Assembly (NCBI GenBank): GCA_022796015.1
Contig: JAAWHU010000037.1
Coordinates: forward strand, 1-34,301
Origin: Hungatella sp.
GTDB lineage: Bacteria > Bacillota > Clostridia > Lachnospirales > Lachnospiraceae
DNA: 34,301 nucleotides
Reading direction: 5' to 3'
Below, piece after piece: positions 15,995 to 24,132 of the stretch. Under the pieces are notes generated by a model, which did not search any database, had not been told where the DNA came from, and saw only the letters and a list, made by a program, of their open reading frames with translations. Every line of letters starts with the position of its first letter. The stretch's first letter is position 1. Position numbers and translations under genes: made by a program.

Positions 15995-16705
15995 TTGGAA
16001 ATAGAAAAGAAATCTCTGGTAGATGAGGCCTACGAAAAGATCAGACAGAAAATATGCGACTTTGAGCTGGTTCCGGGGCAGGCCATATCCGACTTTATAT
16101 TGAGCAAGGAGCTGGGAATGAGCCGAACCCCCATCCGCATGGCGCTTCAGAAGATTGAAAGCGACGGGTTGATCCGGGACGGCGGGGCAGGGCAGAGCTA
16201 TTTTGTGTGCGAGATCACGAAGGAGGATATAGAGGATCTGTTTGACGCCAGAAAAGGGATTGAACTCACTGCCCTGGAGCTTATGATGAAGAGAGGAGCA
16301 GGAGTGGAAGACCTGGAGTATCTGCGCAGAATCAATGAGCGGATGGAGGAGGTCAACAAACAGGGCCATGTGAAGCAGCAGTTTTACTATGACCAAAGGT
16401 TTCATGACAAGCTTGTACTGCTGTCTGCCAATTCCCGGATTATCCGGTTTCATGAAAGCCTTCTTCTCCAGTTTACCAGGATGCGGGTTCTCTCCTACCT
16501 GGACCGTTCCTATCAGGATAAGGCTTACAGAGACCATGATCTGGTTCTTGACATGATTGAAAAAGGGGACAAGGAAGGGGCGTCTGCCGCCTTGAGAGGT
16601 CATATAGAAACTGCCAAGCAGGACTATATCGGCCTTCTCACCAACAAGCTGAACTCAGAATCCTTCGGAGTCTTAAGCTATACCATGAAAAGCGACAGAG
16701 GATAA
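15995..16705 (+). CDS. GntR family transcriptional regulator, FCD type
   Basis: A 236-residue protein with an N-terminal winged helix (about 8-75, including the recognition part LSKELGMSRTPIRMALQKIE) and a C-terminal all-helical FCD effector domain, as in regulators of uronate metabolism such as UxuR and KdgR-like members. The start is probably TTG at 15995, 7 nt behind AAGGAGG (15981-15987); the only nearby ATG (15990) hits a stop after four codons, and an upstream GTG overlaps GH28 without a ribosome site. It probably senses a uronate intermediate and binds the TGTATACA palindromes before the module. Ligand and sites are inferred. Confidence 0.88.
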   Translation: MEIEKKSLVDEAYEKIRQKICDFELVPGQAISDFILSKELGMSRTPIRMALQKIESDGLIRDGGAGQSYFVCEITKEDIEDLFDARKGIELTALELMMKRGAGVEDLEYLRRINERMEEVNKQGHVKQQFYYDQRFHDKLVLLSANSRIIRFHESLLLQFTRMRVLSYLDRSYQDKAYRDHDLVLDMIEKGDKEGASAALRGHIETAKQDYIGLLTNKLNSESFGVLSYTMKSDRG

Positions 16706-16716
16706 GGAGGAATCTT

Positions 16717-18558
16717 ATGTTTAAAGAGATTGGAGAAACCGTGAAGCCCGGAGGGCTGTTTGACTTATATCCTCCCGCCTCCTGCAGGAAACCATGGGAG
16801 GAGATTCAGGAGGATTACAGGGAGATGCTGGTGAAGGAGGGGGAGAGGTGGATTTCCTATGGCTTTCCCCCCATCCATGCCACAGACTATATGGAGTTTT
16901 GCCGCACAGGCAACAGAAGCCATTATGAAGAGAAGCAGTTTGAGAGAAGAACCGTCCTCAATGCGCTGGTGCTGGCGGAATGTGTGGAGTATAAAGGGCG
17001 TTTTCTGGATCCCATCCTGAACGCCCTGTTTGTAATCTGCGGGGAGAGCGGCTGGCAGCTGCCGGCCCACAACAGCTATATCCGGGATACTCCCCAGTTT
17101 CCCCTTCCCGACGTGACAAGGCCGGTCATCGACCTGTTTGCGGCGGAGACAGGGGCGGTTCTGGCCGTGGCGGAGTATCTCTTAAGGGAGGAGCTGGCAG
17201 GAGTGAGCCCGGCAGTGTCTCTCATGGTGAACCATAATTTGGAGACCAGGATTTTTACGCCGTATTTGAAAGAACATTTCTGGTGGATGGGGGATGGAGA
17301 GTCCTCCATGAACAACTGGACCTCCTGGTGTACCCAGAATGTGCTTCTGGCGGCTTTTACAAGGCCTATGGACGGAGAGCGTCAGAAGGCCATGGTAAAG
17401 AAGGCCTGCGAAAGCCTTGACTACTTTCTGGACGAATACCAGGAGGATGGGTGCTGCGACGAGGGGGCACAGTATTACCGCCACGCAGGCCTTACTCTGT
17501 TTACCGCCATGGAGGTGTTAAACCATATAAGCGGCCAGGCGTTTTCCCCTCTCTACCGGGAAGTAAAAATCCGGAATATAGCGGACTATATCAGAAAGGC
17601 CCATGTGGCAGGTCCCTACTATGTGAATTTTGCGGACTGTTCCCCTGTGGCCGGAAGGTGTACGGCAAGAGAATACCTGTTTGGAAAGCGCACAGGCAAC
17701 ACAGGGCTTATGGCGTTTGCCGCCAAGGACTACAGAGAATCCCAGGATCCCTTATGCCGTGAGGAGCATAATCTGCTGTACCGGGTTATGGGAGCCTTTC
17801 TTCACAGGGAGATCATGGATTTTTCCGGAGAGGAGGAGGCTGGGCAGGACTGTTATTTTGCCAGCACAGGCCTTTTTATCGCCCGGGACCAGGTGTTTTG
17901 TCTGGCAGTGAAGGCCGGGGGCAATGGGGACAGCCACAACCACAATGATACAGGCAGCTTTACCATCTATAAGAACGGGCTTCCCATGTTTATTGACGTG
18001 GGGGTGGAAAGCTATACCAAGAAAACATTTTCTCCCCGGAGATATGAGATCTGGACCATGCAGTCAAGGTATCACAACCTAGCCGCCTTTGGGGATGTGA
18101 TGCAGAAGGATGGGAAGGAGTTTTGTGCTTCAGAGACAAAGTATGATCTGGGGGAGGATGAGTCCTGGATCCAGATGGAACTGGCAGGGGCATACGACCA
18201 TGAGGGCATCCTCTCCTATGTGAGGAAGGCCTGTCTGAAGAAAGGGAAGGAAATCTTCATCACGGACACCTATGAGGGAGAGCTGGGCCCGGCGGTGCTG
18301 TCCCTTATGACTTATGAAAGGCCGGCGCTTTTTTGGGAATCAGAGACAGACCATAAGGCTTCGGAGGAGAATGAGGCTAAGGGGCGGCTGAAAATCTTTG
18401 TAGGAGATCTGGGAGTCTGCCGTGTAGAGGGAGCCCTGGGTGTGGAGACGGAGGAGATTCCCATTACGGACCCAAGGCTTAAGATGGCCTGGAAGCACGA
18501 AATCTACCGTACCCTTGTAACCTTTGACCGGCAGATAGCCCTTCGGATTTTGCCTTAG
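16717..18558 (+). CDS. Heparinase II/III-like polysaccharide lyase family protein
   Basis: A 613-residue protein with an N-terminal (alpha/alpha) toroid and a C-terminal beta-sandwich of the heparinase II/III type (PF07940). Candidate active-site residues follow the lyase pattern: Asn199/Asn200 in MNNWTSW, Tyr253/Tyr254 in DEGAQYYRHAG, and His407/His409 in DSHNHNDTGSF, plus RYHN at 451-454. Lyases of this fold cleave uronic-acid links by beta-elimination and leave 4,5-unsaturated ends, exactly the substrate of GH105. There is no signal peptide, so the protein is probably an intracellular oligosaccharide lyase. The start at 16717 follows AAGGAGG, 11 nt after the regulator stop. The polysaccharide is unknown. 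The next gene converges 2 nt beyond its stop. Confidence 0.85.
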   Translation: MFKEIGETVKPGGLFDLYPPASCRKPWEEIQEDYREMLVKEGERWISYGFPPIHATDYMEFCRTGNRSHYEEKQFERRTVLNALVLAECVEYKGRFLDPILNALFVICGESGWQLPAHNSYIRDTPQFPLPDVTRPVIDLFAAETGAVLAVAEYLLREELAGVSPAVSLMVNHNLETRIFTPYLKEHFWWMGDGESSMNNWTSWCTQNVLLAAFTRPMDGERQKAMVKKACESLDYFLDEYQEDGCCDEGAQYYRHAGLTLFTAMEVLNHISGQAFSPLYREVKIRNIADYIRKAHVAGPYYVNFADCSPVAGRCTAREYLFGKRTGNTGLMAFAAKDYRESQDPLCREEHNLLYRVMGAFLHREIMDFSGEEEAGQDCYFASTGLFIARDQVFCLAVKAGGNGDSHNHNDTGSFTIYKNGLPMFIDVGVESYTKKTFSPRRYEIWTMQSRYHNLAAFGDVMQKDGKEFCASETKYDLGEDESWIQMELAGAYDHEGILSYVRKACLKKGKEIFITDTYEGELGPAVLSLMTYERPALFWESETDHKASEENEAKGRLKIFVGDLGVCRVEGALGVETEEIPITDPRLKMAWKHEIYRTLVTFDRQIALRILP

Positions 18559-18560
18559 GT

Positions 18561-20165
18561 TTATCCTTCCTCCGTCTTCTGCTGGATAAATTCCCTGGGA
18601 GCCACGCCGGCCACTTTTTTGAACACCTTGCTGAAATAAAAGGCGCTTTCAAATCCCAGGCGGTCCGCCACCTCGTATACCTTCATGTCCTGTTCCAAAA
18701 GCATGGATTTGGCGCGGCTTACCTTCATCTGAGCAATATACTCGGAAAAACCGACGCTGCATGTCTTTTTAAAGAGCACGCTGAGATAATTGGGGCTCAG
18801 CCCGAAGACGGCGGCCACCTCGTTGAGGGTCAGGCGTTCCTCAATATGGTTCTGAATGTATTTCTGGACATTGGCAATGACGTGTTCCTTGTAGGTGACC
18901 CGCTTGGATTTTAAGGTGTCGCAGAGGCCGTCCCGGAGGCGGGCCATCCATTCCACCACCTGCTCCACATTGCCCATACGGTAAATAGAGCGATAGCCAT
19001 CAGCATCTTCCGAGAAGATCCCGCTGATGGTTTCTTCGCCTCCGGGCAGCATGGACAGGGCCAGATAGAGGATGTTGCAGGCCCCATCGATGGCCTGGAG
19101 ATAGCGGAGAGGGCTTAAAAGGAACAAGTCCATAATCTGGCTTAAGGTATCATGGAGGACGGCAGAGTCGAACTCTTCAAAGGCCCGGGTCAGATCATTT
19201 TTAAACAGGGTAATATTAAAGGAATTTTTAATGGATTCCGGCTTTACCTGATCGTAGTCCTGATAGGGCTCCTCCACAGTCGCCGAGGAAAAGGCGATGC
19301 GGGCGTCCTGGTAGGAGTCGCTGATCTTTAGGGGGGCATCCACCATGGAGCCGATGCCTACGGTGAGATGGACGTTAAAGTAGTTATGCACCATGGTTCC
19401 TGCATTGTGAATGGCGTCCATCATGTTCCGGCGCTCCTCACTGCCTATGCTGGGAAAGTGGAAAATAACGGAAAAATGCTTCATGTCCAGAGAGATCACA
19501 TGGCAGGAAAGATAGCGGTTTAAAATATCCTTCACCATCTGGAGGGTGCTGGCGTACAGATTCATCAGCTGTTCATGGGTCATTTCCCGGGAGATGTATT
19601 CCACAATCTCACAGTGGGCGGCGGCGTAGTATTGGTCCGAGAAGTCTAACCCCAGATCCTTTACCTGAATCAGGAACTGTTCTTCATTGTCAAACAGATT
19701 GTGAAGGAGCCTTAAGAAGAATTTGTCCAGGAAGGTCTGGAGGAGAGGGCGCCCGCCTTCCCGGCTGGTTTCCGTGGCTTTCAGCTCTTCAAGGCGCTTT
19801 AGGGCATGGTGAACGGACTGGCTCAAGGAGGCGGCATCCAGCTCCAGCTTGATGAGATAATCCACCACTTCATAGGACAGGGCCTGCCTGGCCAGTTCAA
19901 ATTCCTCATAGCTGGTGAGGATGATAAACAGAGGGATGCGGCCATAGGTCTCGCGGCAGGTCTTTACCAGCTCCAGGCCGTTCATAATGGGCATACGGAT
20001 ATCGGTGATGACAATGTCGGGAGAGTATTCCTCGATCAGTTCCAGGGCCGCCGCTCCGTTCATGGCGGTTGCGCAGATCTCGATGCCGTAATCTGCCCAG
20101 TTTAACATGGATTTGATGCCGATCTGCACCAACGGTTCATCATCTGCAATCAGCAGTTTTATCAT
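18561..20165 (-). CDS. YesN-type response regulator (REC plus AraC DNA-binding)
   Basis: A 534-residue regulator. The N-terminal receiver domain has the acidic pair (Asp8/Asp9), the phosphoacceptor Asp55 in VITDIRMP, and Lys106. A long middle region of about 300 residues is unassigned. Residues about 430-534 form an AraC/XylS double helix-turn-helix (LTLNEVAAVFGLSPNYLS and LGFESAFYFSKVFKK). The start at 20165 follows AAAGGAG. It works with the kinase upstream on the same strand and probably activates the divergent sugar-transport operon. A small mobile element with its own hairpin now separates it from the kinase gene, which may reduce readthrough. Confidence 0.92.
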   Translation of the reverse strand: MIKLLIADDEPLVQIGIKSMLNWADYGIEICATAMNGAAALELIEEYSPDIVITDIRMPIMNGLELVKTCRETYGRIPLFIILTSYEEFELARQALSYEVVDYLIKLELDAASLSQSVHHALKRLEELKATETSREGGRPLLQTFLDKFFLRLLHNLFDNEEQFLIQVKDLGLDFSDQYYAAAHCEIVEYISREMTHEQLMNLYASTLQMVKDILNRYLSCHVISLDMKHFSVIFHFPSIGSEERRNMMDAIHNAGTMVHNYFNVHLTVGIGSMVDAPLKISDSYQDARIAFSSATVEEPYQDYDQVKPESIKNSFNITLFKNDLTRAFEEFDSAVLHDTLSQIMDLFLLSPLRYLQAIDGACNILYLALSMLPGGEETISGIFSEDADGYRSIYRMGNVEQVVEWMARLRDGLCDTLKSKRVTYKEHVIANVQKYIQNHIEERLTLNEVAAVFGLSPNYLSVLFKKTCSVGFSEYIAQMKVSRAKSMLLEQDMKVYEVADRLGFESAFYFSKVFKKVAGVAPREFIQQKTEEG

Positions 20166-20186
20166 AATGCTTTGCTCCTTTCCTGG

Positions 20187-20197
20187 GTAAGGTTCTA
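20187..20197 (+). repeat. Target-site duplication, left copy
   Basis: GTAAGGTTCTA is repeated exactly at 20415-20425 (12 nt if the next T is counted). The two copies flank the inverted-repeat element and fit the 10-12 bp duplications of the IS4/IS231 group. Confidence 0.7.
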
Positions 20198-20414
20198 TAG
20201 GCGTTTGCGAAACTCAAAACTTGGCTGAATATTCTGACCATATATTCCAGGAAAAGCCATTACACCATGGAGCTTAAGACCATAAAAAACAGGAGGGCCC
20301 TCTGCCCGAGTGTTTTTTGTCCTACTGGACTCAGTGGAATGCCCGGTGTACGAAGGCTTTGTATGGAATATATGGTCAGAATATTCTCATGGCTTTGACT
20401 TTCGCAATTACCTA
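20198..20414. mobile_element. MITE-like element inserted between kinase and regulator genes
   Basis: This 217-bp sequence has no coding capacity. Its ends match as inverted repeats, TAGG(CGT/TAA)TTGCGAAA(C/G)TCAAA, with 17 of 21 positions the same. Further in, a 23-bp stretch is perfectly inverted (20227-20249 against 20364-20386), then AAAGCC and ACACC are shared. At the centre AAAAAACA (20284-20291) pairs with TGTTTTTT (20311-20318) around a GGGC/GCCC stem, a terminator-like hairpin with T-runs on both strands. Removing the element and one duplication copy would leave the kinase stop about 33 nt from the regulator start. The class (IS4/IS231-related) is inferred from duplication length only. 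Confidence 0.75.
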
Positions 20415-20425
20415 GTAAGGTTCTA
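20415..20425 (+). repeat. Target-site duplication, right copy
   Basis: Second exact copy of GTAAGGTTCTA, ending next to the kinase stop codon (20427-20429, read on the minus strand). Confidence 0.7.
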
Positions 20426-20426
20426 T

Positions 20427-22277
20427 TTACCTGGCAACATAAGGAATTACCATAGTCATGGTAGTATAGACACCGGGTTCGCTGGTTATGGAGATGCCGT
20501 AATCAGGGCCGAATTCGTATTGAATCCTCTGATTTACATTGGCAATGCCTACCTGACGGAAGAAATCGGCGCTTTTCTTTTCTTCAGACTGCTTCAGGGC
20601 CCTTTCGATGGCCTCCTGTGTCATGCCTACTCCGTTGTCTGTAATGGAGATTTCCAGGCTTTTTCCCCTGTCGTCTGTCCGTGTGCGGACATCCACCTGG
20701 ATCCTGCCTGCAGAGCCTTTGGGCTCAATGCCGTGGAACAGGGCGTTTTCCACAATGGGCTGGAGGGAAAACCTGTGGATCATACATTGATACAGATCTT
20801 CGGATTCCATCTGGTACTCGATGGAGATACTCCCGCCGTAGCGGTACTGCTGAATAAGAAAATAATTTTTTACCAGATCCAGCTCCTCCTTTAAGGGAAT
20901 CAGGGCCGAGGAGCCTTTAGCCACCTGCTTTAAAAGCCGGGCCAGGGCGGTAGTCATCTCGGCAATCCCTGCAGCACCCTGGATGGTGGCCATCCATTTT
21001 ATGGAGTTTAAGGTATTGTAGAGAAAATGGGGATTGATCTGGCTTTGGAGGATTTGGTATTCCAAGTCTTTTTTCTGCTTTTCATCGTCAATACGCTTTT
21101 CCATAAGGCTCACCACATCCCGGGACAGGTTGTTGATGCCTCGGCCGATATCGCCCAGTTCGTGATCCCACTCGATGGAATCGTCTCTGGAGAAGTCGCC
21201 GTGGGCGATGCCGTTGATCTTTTTCTGGATTCTGGCCACAGGCTGGCTGATGGTGCGGTTTAGGGAATATACCATAAAAAACCCCAGAGACAAGATGATG
21301 GCACAGATGGCGGCAATGAGAAGAAGATAGACCTGTCTCTGCTGCTCCAGCTGCTGCCAGGATAATGTCTGATGGAGATACCAGCCTGTCTGACCAAGAG
21401 AGCGGGTAATGAGGGTTTTGGTGCTGCCATCTGCCATGCGGACCTTCTGGACAACGGTTTTGCTGTCCACATCTTTCACCTGTTCTTCAGACAGCACCGT
21501 AAAGTCGGGCTCCATCTCCTGACAGACGGACCCTTCTATGAGATAAAGCTTGTCGCCTATGGTAAGGTATAGACGGCTGTCCTGGGGGAAGGGGAAGGAC
21601 TTTAAGTAGTCCATAATCACATTGGAGGAGACGGATACATAGACCCAGCCGATGATATCCGTACCAAAGGTATTGTAAATAGGCCGGGCTATGGGGATTA
21701 TGGGCACGGAGGGACTGTTTTTCTGATAAAAGGGGTCGTCAATAATGCCGATCCAGTGAAAATCCGGGCTGGCAAAGAGAGACTGAAAGACCTGGGATTT
21801 AGCAAGGGAATCCACTTTGTAGGAGGAGGTGTCTCCTGAGGTAGGCAGTACCTGGAGAAAATTGGAGGAGGTATTGTTGGAGACAATGATCCTTGTAATA
21901 TAGCGGGAAGACCTGGTGTTGTGGTATTCCTCCTTGAGCCGGTCAAAGGAGCTTATGGCAACGGACCGGAGGCCCTTGTCGTCTTTGGATACGATAGCTA
22001 GCGGGTCCTTGTCAAGAAATGTCTCCAGATATCCGGCGATATCCGTGCTCTGGCGGCACCAGTTCGTGAAATATACCAGATCCTTCATGTCGGAGGAAAT
22101 GCTGTTGGCGGCAATCTGTAAATTAAATTCCACAGACTGGATCTGGTTTCTTCTCAGAAGGGACTGGAATACACAAAAGCAGACACTTACCGTAACCAGG
22201 GTGATTAAAAGGGTAGTACCTATGGTGATGGAGATGATCTTTCCTTTGATGGTTTTAAAAAAAGTATGTAGATTCAT
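20427..22277 (-). CDS. YesM-type sensor histidine kinase
   Basis: A 616-residue membrane kinase. Segment 1 lies at about 12-36, an extracellular sensor of about 275 residues (dCache-like) follows, segment 2 is at about 317-339, then HAMP (340-395). The His_kinase domain has the phosphoacceptor His417 in QINPHFLYNTL, and the ATPase domain has PIVENALFHGIEPK (507-520) and DNGVGM (547-552). It should sense an extracellular sugar, or the loaded binding protein, and phosphorylate the YesN regulator. The ribosome site before the ATG at 22277 is weak. The gene is transcribed divergently from the module B binding protein. Confidence 0.92.
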   Translation of the reverse strand: MNLHTFFKTIKGKIISITIGTTLLITLVTVSVCFCVFQSLLRRNQIQSVEFNLQIAANSISSDMKDLVYFTNWCRQSTDIAGYLETFLDKDPLAIVSKDDKGLRSVAISSFDRLKEEYHNTRSSRYITRIIVSNNTSSNFLQVLPTSGDTSSYKVDSLAKSQVFQSLFASPDFHWIGIIDDPFYQKNSPSVPIIPIARPIYNTFGTDIIGWVYVSVSSNVIMDYLKSFPFPQDSRLYLTIGDKLYLIEGSVCQEMEPDFTVLSEEQVKDVDSKTVVQKVRMADGSTKTLITRSLGQTGWYLHQTLSWQQLEQQRQVYLLLIAAICAIILSLGFFMVYSLNRTISQPVARIQKKINGIAHGDFSRDDSIEWDHELGDIGRGINNLSRDVVSLMEKRIDDEKQKKDLEYQILQSQINPHFLYNTLNSIKWMATIQGAAGIAEMTTALARLLKQVAKGSSALIPLKEELDLVKNYFLIQQYRYGGSISIEYQMESEDLYQCMIHRFSLQPIVENALFHGIEPKGSAGRIQVDVRTRTDDRGKSLEISITDNGVGMTQEAIERALKQSEEKKSADFFRQVGIANVNQRIQYEFGPDYGISITSEPGVYTTMTMVIPYVAR

Positions 22278-22322
22278 GAAATGCCCCGCTTTTTATGTTG
22301 TGTGAGGACTGCCTGAGGCCAT

Positions 22323-22339
22323 CCCGGCAAAAGGCCGGG
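22323..22339 (-). promoter_or_regulatory. Hairpin in the kinase leader
   Basis: CCCGGC (22323-22328) and GCCGGG (22334-22339) form a 6-bp GC-only stem in the roughly 100-nt leader of the kinase mRNA. There is no T-run, so it is not an intrinsic terminator. Role unknown. Confidence 0.35.
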
Positions 22340-22361
22340 TCCGGCGGGGGCAGAAAAATGG

Positions 22362-22501
22362 TTTCCATGTAGTTTGTATGATAAAGTATGATATATTTTC
22401 CTGTAAAAGTCAACAAAAAGCAAAAAAATACAGGCAGATCCCAGGGTATCATGTATGCAAAGTTAAAAATTTACAGGAAGTTCATAAAAAATTACATGGA
22501 A
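22362..22501. promoter_or_regulatory. Four-box operator array between divergent promoters
   Basis: Two motif types appear in mirror order: TTTCCATGTA (22362-22371), TTCCTGTAA (22398-22406), TTACAGGAA (22471-22479) and TTACATGGAA (22492-22501). The right-hand pair is spaced 21 bp, two helical turns, as AraC-type regulators prefer. One left box lies within the kinase promoter spacer. The remainder of the 22278-22662 gap holds the two promoters and one leader hairpin. Confidence 0.5.
22385..22413 (-). promoter_or_regulatory. Promoter of the kinase gene
   Basis: On the minus strand, TTGACT (22413-22408), a 17-nt spacer and CATACT (22390-22385). TATGATA is directly repeated 10 bp apart over the -10 (22377-22383 and 22387-22393). 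Confidence 0.6.
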
Positions 22502-22581
22502 ATAAAAATAGACGGATTTAGAAAAAGAAATATTGAATCTTTTGTGCAATTTTTTCCATTCTAGGAAAGGGCCATCTCCGG

Positions 22582-22587
22582 TATACT
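22582..22587 (+). promoter_or_regulatory. -10 of the module B operon promoter
   Basis: TATACT at 22582-22587 is well placed, but the -35 position reads TTCTAG, a poor match. A weak -35 fits a promoter that needs an activator, here probably the YesN regulator bound upstream. Confidence 0.45.
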
Positions 22588-22662
22588 GAATTTACAACAG
22601 GATGACGGCCAAAACCATGGATTTTGACAGCGGTCCTGGCAATAAAAGAGGAGGAAACAAAC

Positions 22663-24042
22663 ATGAAAAAAAGATTACTTGGTTTAACTCTGGCATGCAG
22701 TATGGTGGTCATGAGCCTGGCAGGATGTTCAGGAGGTTCGGGAACCGAGACTACGGCGGCTTCCGCGGCAGAGACTACAAAGGCAGCAGAGACTACTTCG
22801 GCTGCAGGGGGAACAGCAGAGACCACGGCAGCTCCGGCAGCAGAGGGGGACACCGTATTAAAGTGGGCAGTCTGGGATATTGCGGCGACCGTATATTATC
22901 AGCCCTTAATTGATGCCTTTGAGGCAGCTAATCCCGGAGTGAAGATCGAGATGGTAGACCTGGGCTCCACGGATTATCAGACAGTACTTGCCACAGAGCT
23001 TACAGGAAGCGGTTCTGATTTTGATATTGTGGCAGTAAAGGATGTACCGGGATATATGACCCTGGTAAATAAGGGAGTTTTAGAGCCTTTGGATGATTAT
23101 ATTGCAAAAGACAGCGTAGATCTGGCTCAGTACGGCGGAATCGCTGATCAGCTCAATATTAACGGCAATATTTTTGAGCTGCCCTTTATCCGCTCCTTCT
23201 GGGTATTGTTTTACAACAAAGATGTATTTGACAACGCAGGTGTGGAGTACCCCACCAATGATATGACTTTTGAGCAGTATGACGCTCTGGCAAGGTCTGT
23301 CACCAACACCACTCCGGGAGAGGAAGTATATGGTACCCACTATCATACCTGGAGATCCACGGTTCAGCTGTTCGGTATCCTGGATGGCAAGAACACTATC
23401 GTGGACGGAACCTATGATTTCTTAAAGCCATACTATGAGATGATTCTGGCACAGCAGGAGGACGGCGTATGTCAGGACTATGCTACATTAAAGACCTCCA
23501 GCCTTCATTATTCAGGCGCATTTGCCCAGGGTAATGTGGCTATGCTGAATATGGGTTCCTGGTTTATCCCGACTCTGATCGAGAAGATCAAGACAGGAGA
23601 GTACGGTCCGGAAGTAGCCAACTGGGGCCTTGTAAAATATCCTCATGCAGAGGGTGTTGAGCCTGGAACCACTCTGGCGCAGATCACCTCCGTAGCCATT
23701 CCGACTTCTGCTCCCCATAAGGATCAGGCATGGGAATTCGTGAAGTTTGTGACAGGAGCCGAGGGCGCAGAGATCGTTGCCAACACAGGTAACTTCCCGG
23801 CTGTAACTACAGATGCAGTAATCGAGGCAATCTCCTCCATCGAGGGCTTCCCTCAGGATGAGGCAAGTGCAGAGGCATTGAACACCGTGCAGACCTATCT
23901 GGAGATGCCGGTTCACGAGAAGAGCTCCGAGATCGAGACCGTGCTGAATGAGGCTCATGACAATATTATGACCGAGGGCAGCAGCATTGACGAGGGTATT
24001 GAGGAGATGAACGCAGGCGTTCAGGCTATTCTGGGCCAGTAA
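22663..24042 (+). CDS. Sugar ABC transporter solute-binding lipoprotein (module B)
   Basis: A 459-residue family 1 solute-binding protein. The signal peptide ends in the lipobox LAGC, followed by a repetitive Thr/Ala/Glu linker of about 45 residues. The binding domain starts near LKWAVWDIAATVYYQPL and contains the family-like LPFIRSFWVLFYNKDVFDNAG. The start at 22663 has an AGAGGAGG site; an upstream in-frame TTG at 22624 would spoil the signal peptide. It is divergent from the YesM kinase and followed by two permease genes. The ligand is probably an oligosaccharide cut by GH88, DUF2264 and GH2 enzymes downstream; this is inference. Confidence 0.92.
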   Translation: MKKRLLGLTLACSMVVMSLAGCSGGSGTETTAASAAETTKAAETTSAAGGTAETTAAPAAEGDTVLKWAVWDIAATVYYQPLIDAFEAANPGVKIEMVDLGSTDYQTVLATELTGSGSDFDIVAVKDVPGYMTLVNKGVLEPLDDYIAKDSVDLAQYGGIADQLNINGNIFELPFIRSFWVLFYNKDVFDNAGVEYPTNDMTFEQYDALARSVTNTTPGEEVYGTHYHTWRSTVQLFGILDGKNTIVDGTYDFLKPYYEMILAQQEDGVCQDYATLKTSSLHYSGAFAQGNVAMLNMGSWFIPTLIEKIKTGEYGPEVANWGLVKYPHAEGVEPGTTLAQITSVAIPTSAPHKDQAWEFVKFVTGAEGAEIVANTGNFPAVTTDAVIEAISSIEGFPQDEASAEALNTVQTYLEMPVHEKSSEIETVLNEAHDNIMTEGSSIDEGIEEMNAGVQAILGQ

Positions 24043-24062
24043 AAGAATAACAGAGATCATTA

Positions 24063-24091
24063 CGGACGGGCCAGGCTATCTGACCCGTCCG
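24063..24091 (+). promoter_or_regulatory. Hairpin between binding protein and permease genes
   Basis: CGGACGGG (24063-24070) pairs with CCCGTCCG (24084-24091), with a small CAG/CTG inner stem. Only GTTTC follows, so termination would be partial. Such hairpins commonly keep the binding protein in excess over the permeases. Confidence 0.6.
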
Positions 24092-24132
24092 GTTTCAAGA
24101 AGAGAAAAAAGAAGGAGGATAAGCCGGTTTCC

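Noticed and set aside
15872-16603. Open frame of 243 codons opposite the GntR gene.
   Set aside because: No start signal and no family features; the plus strand has clear GntR motifs.
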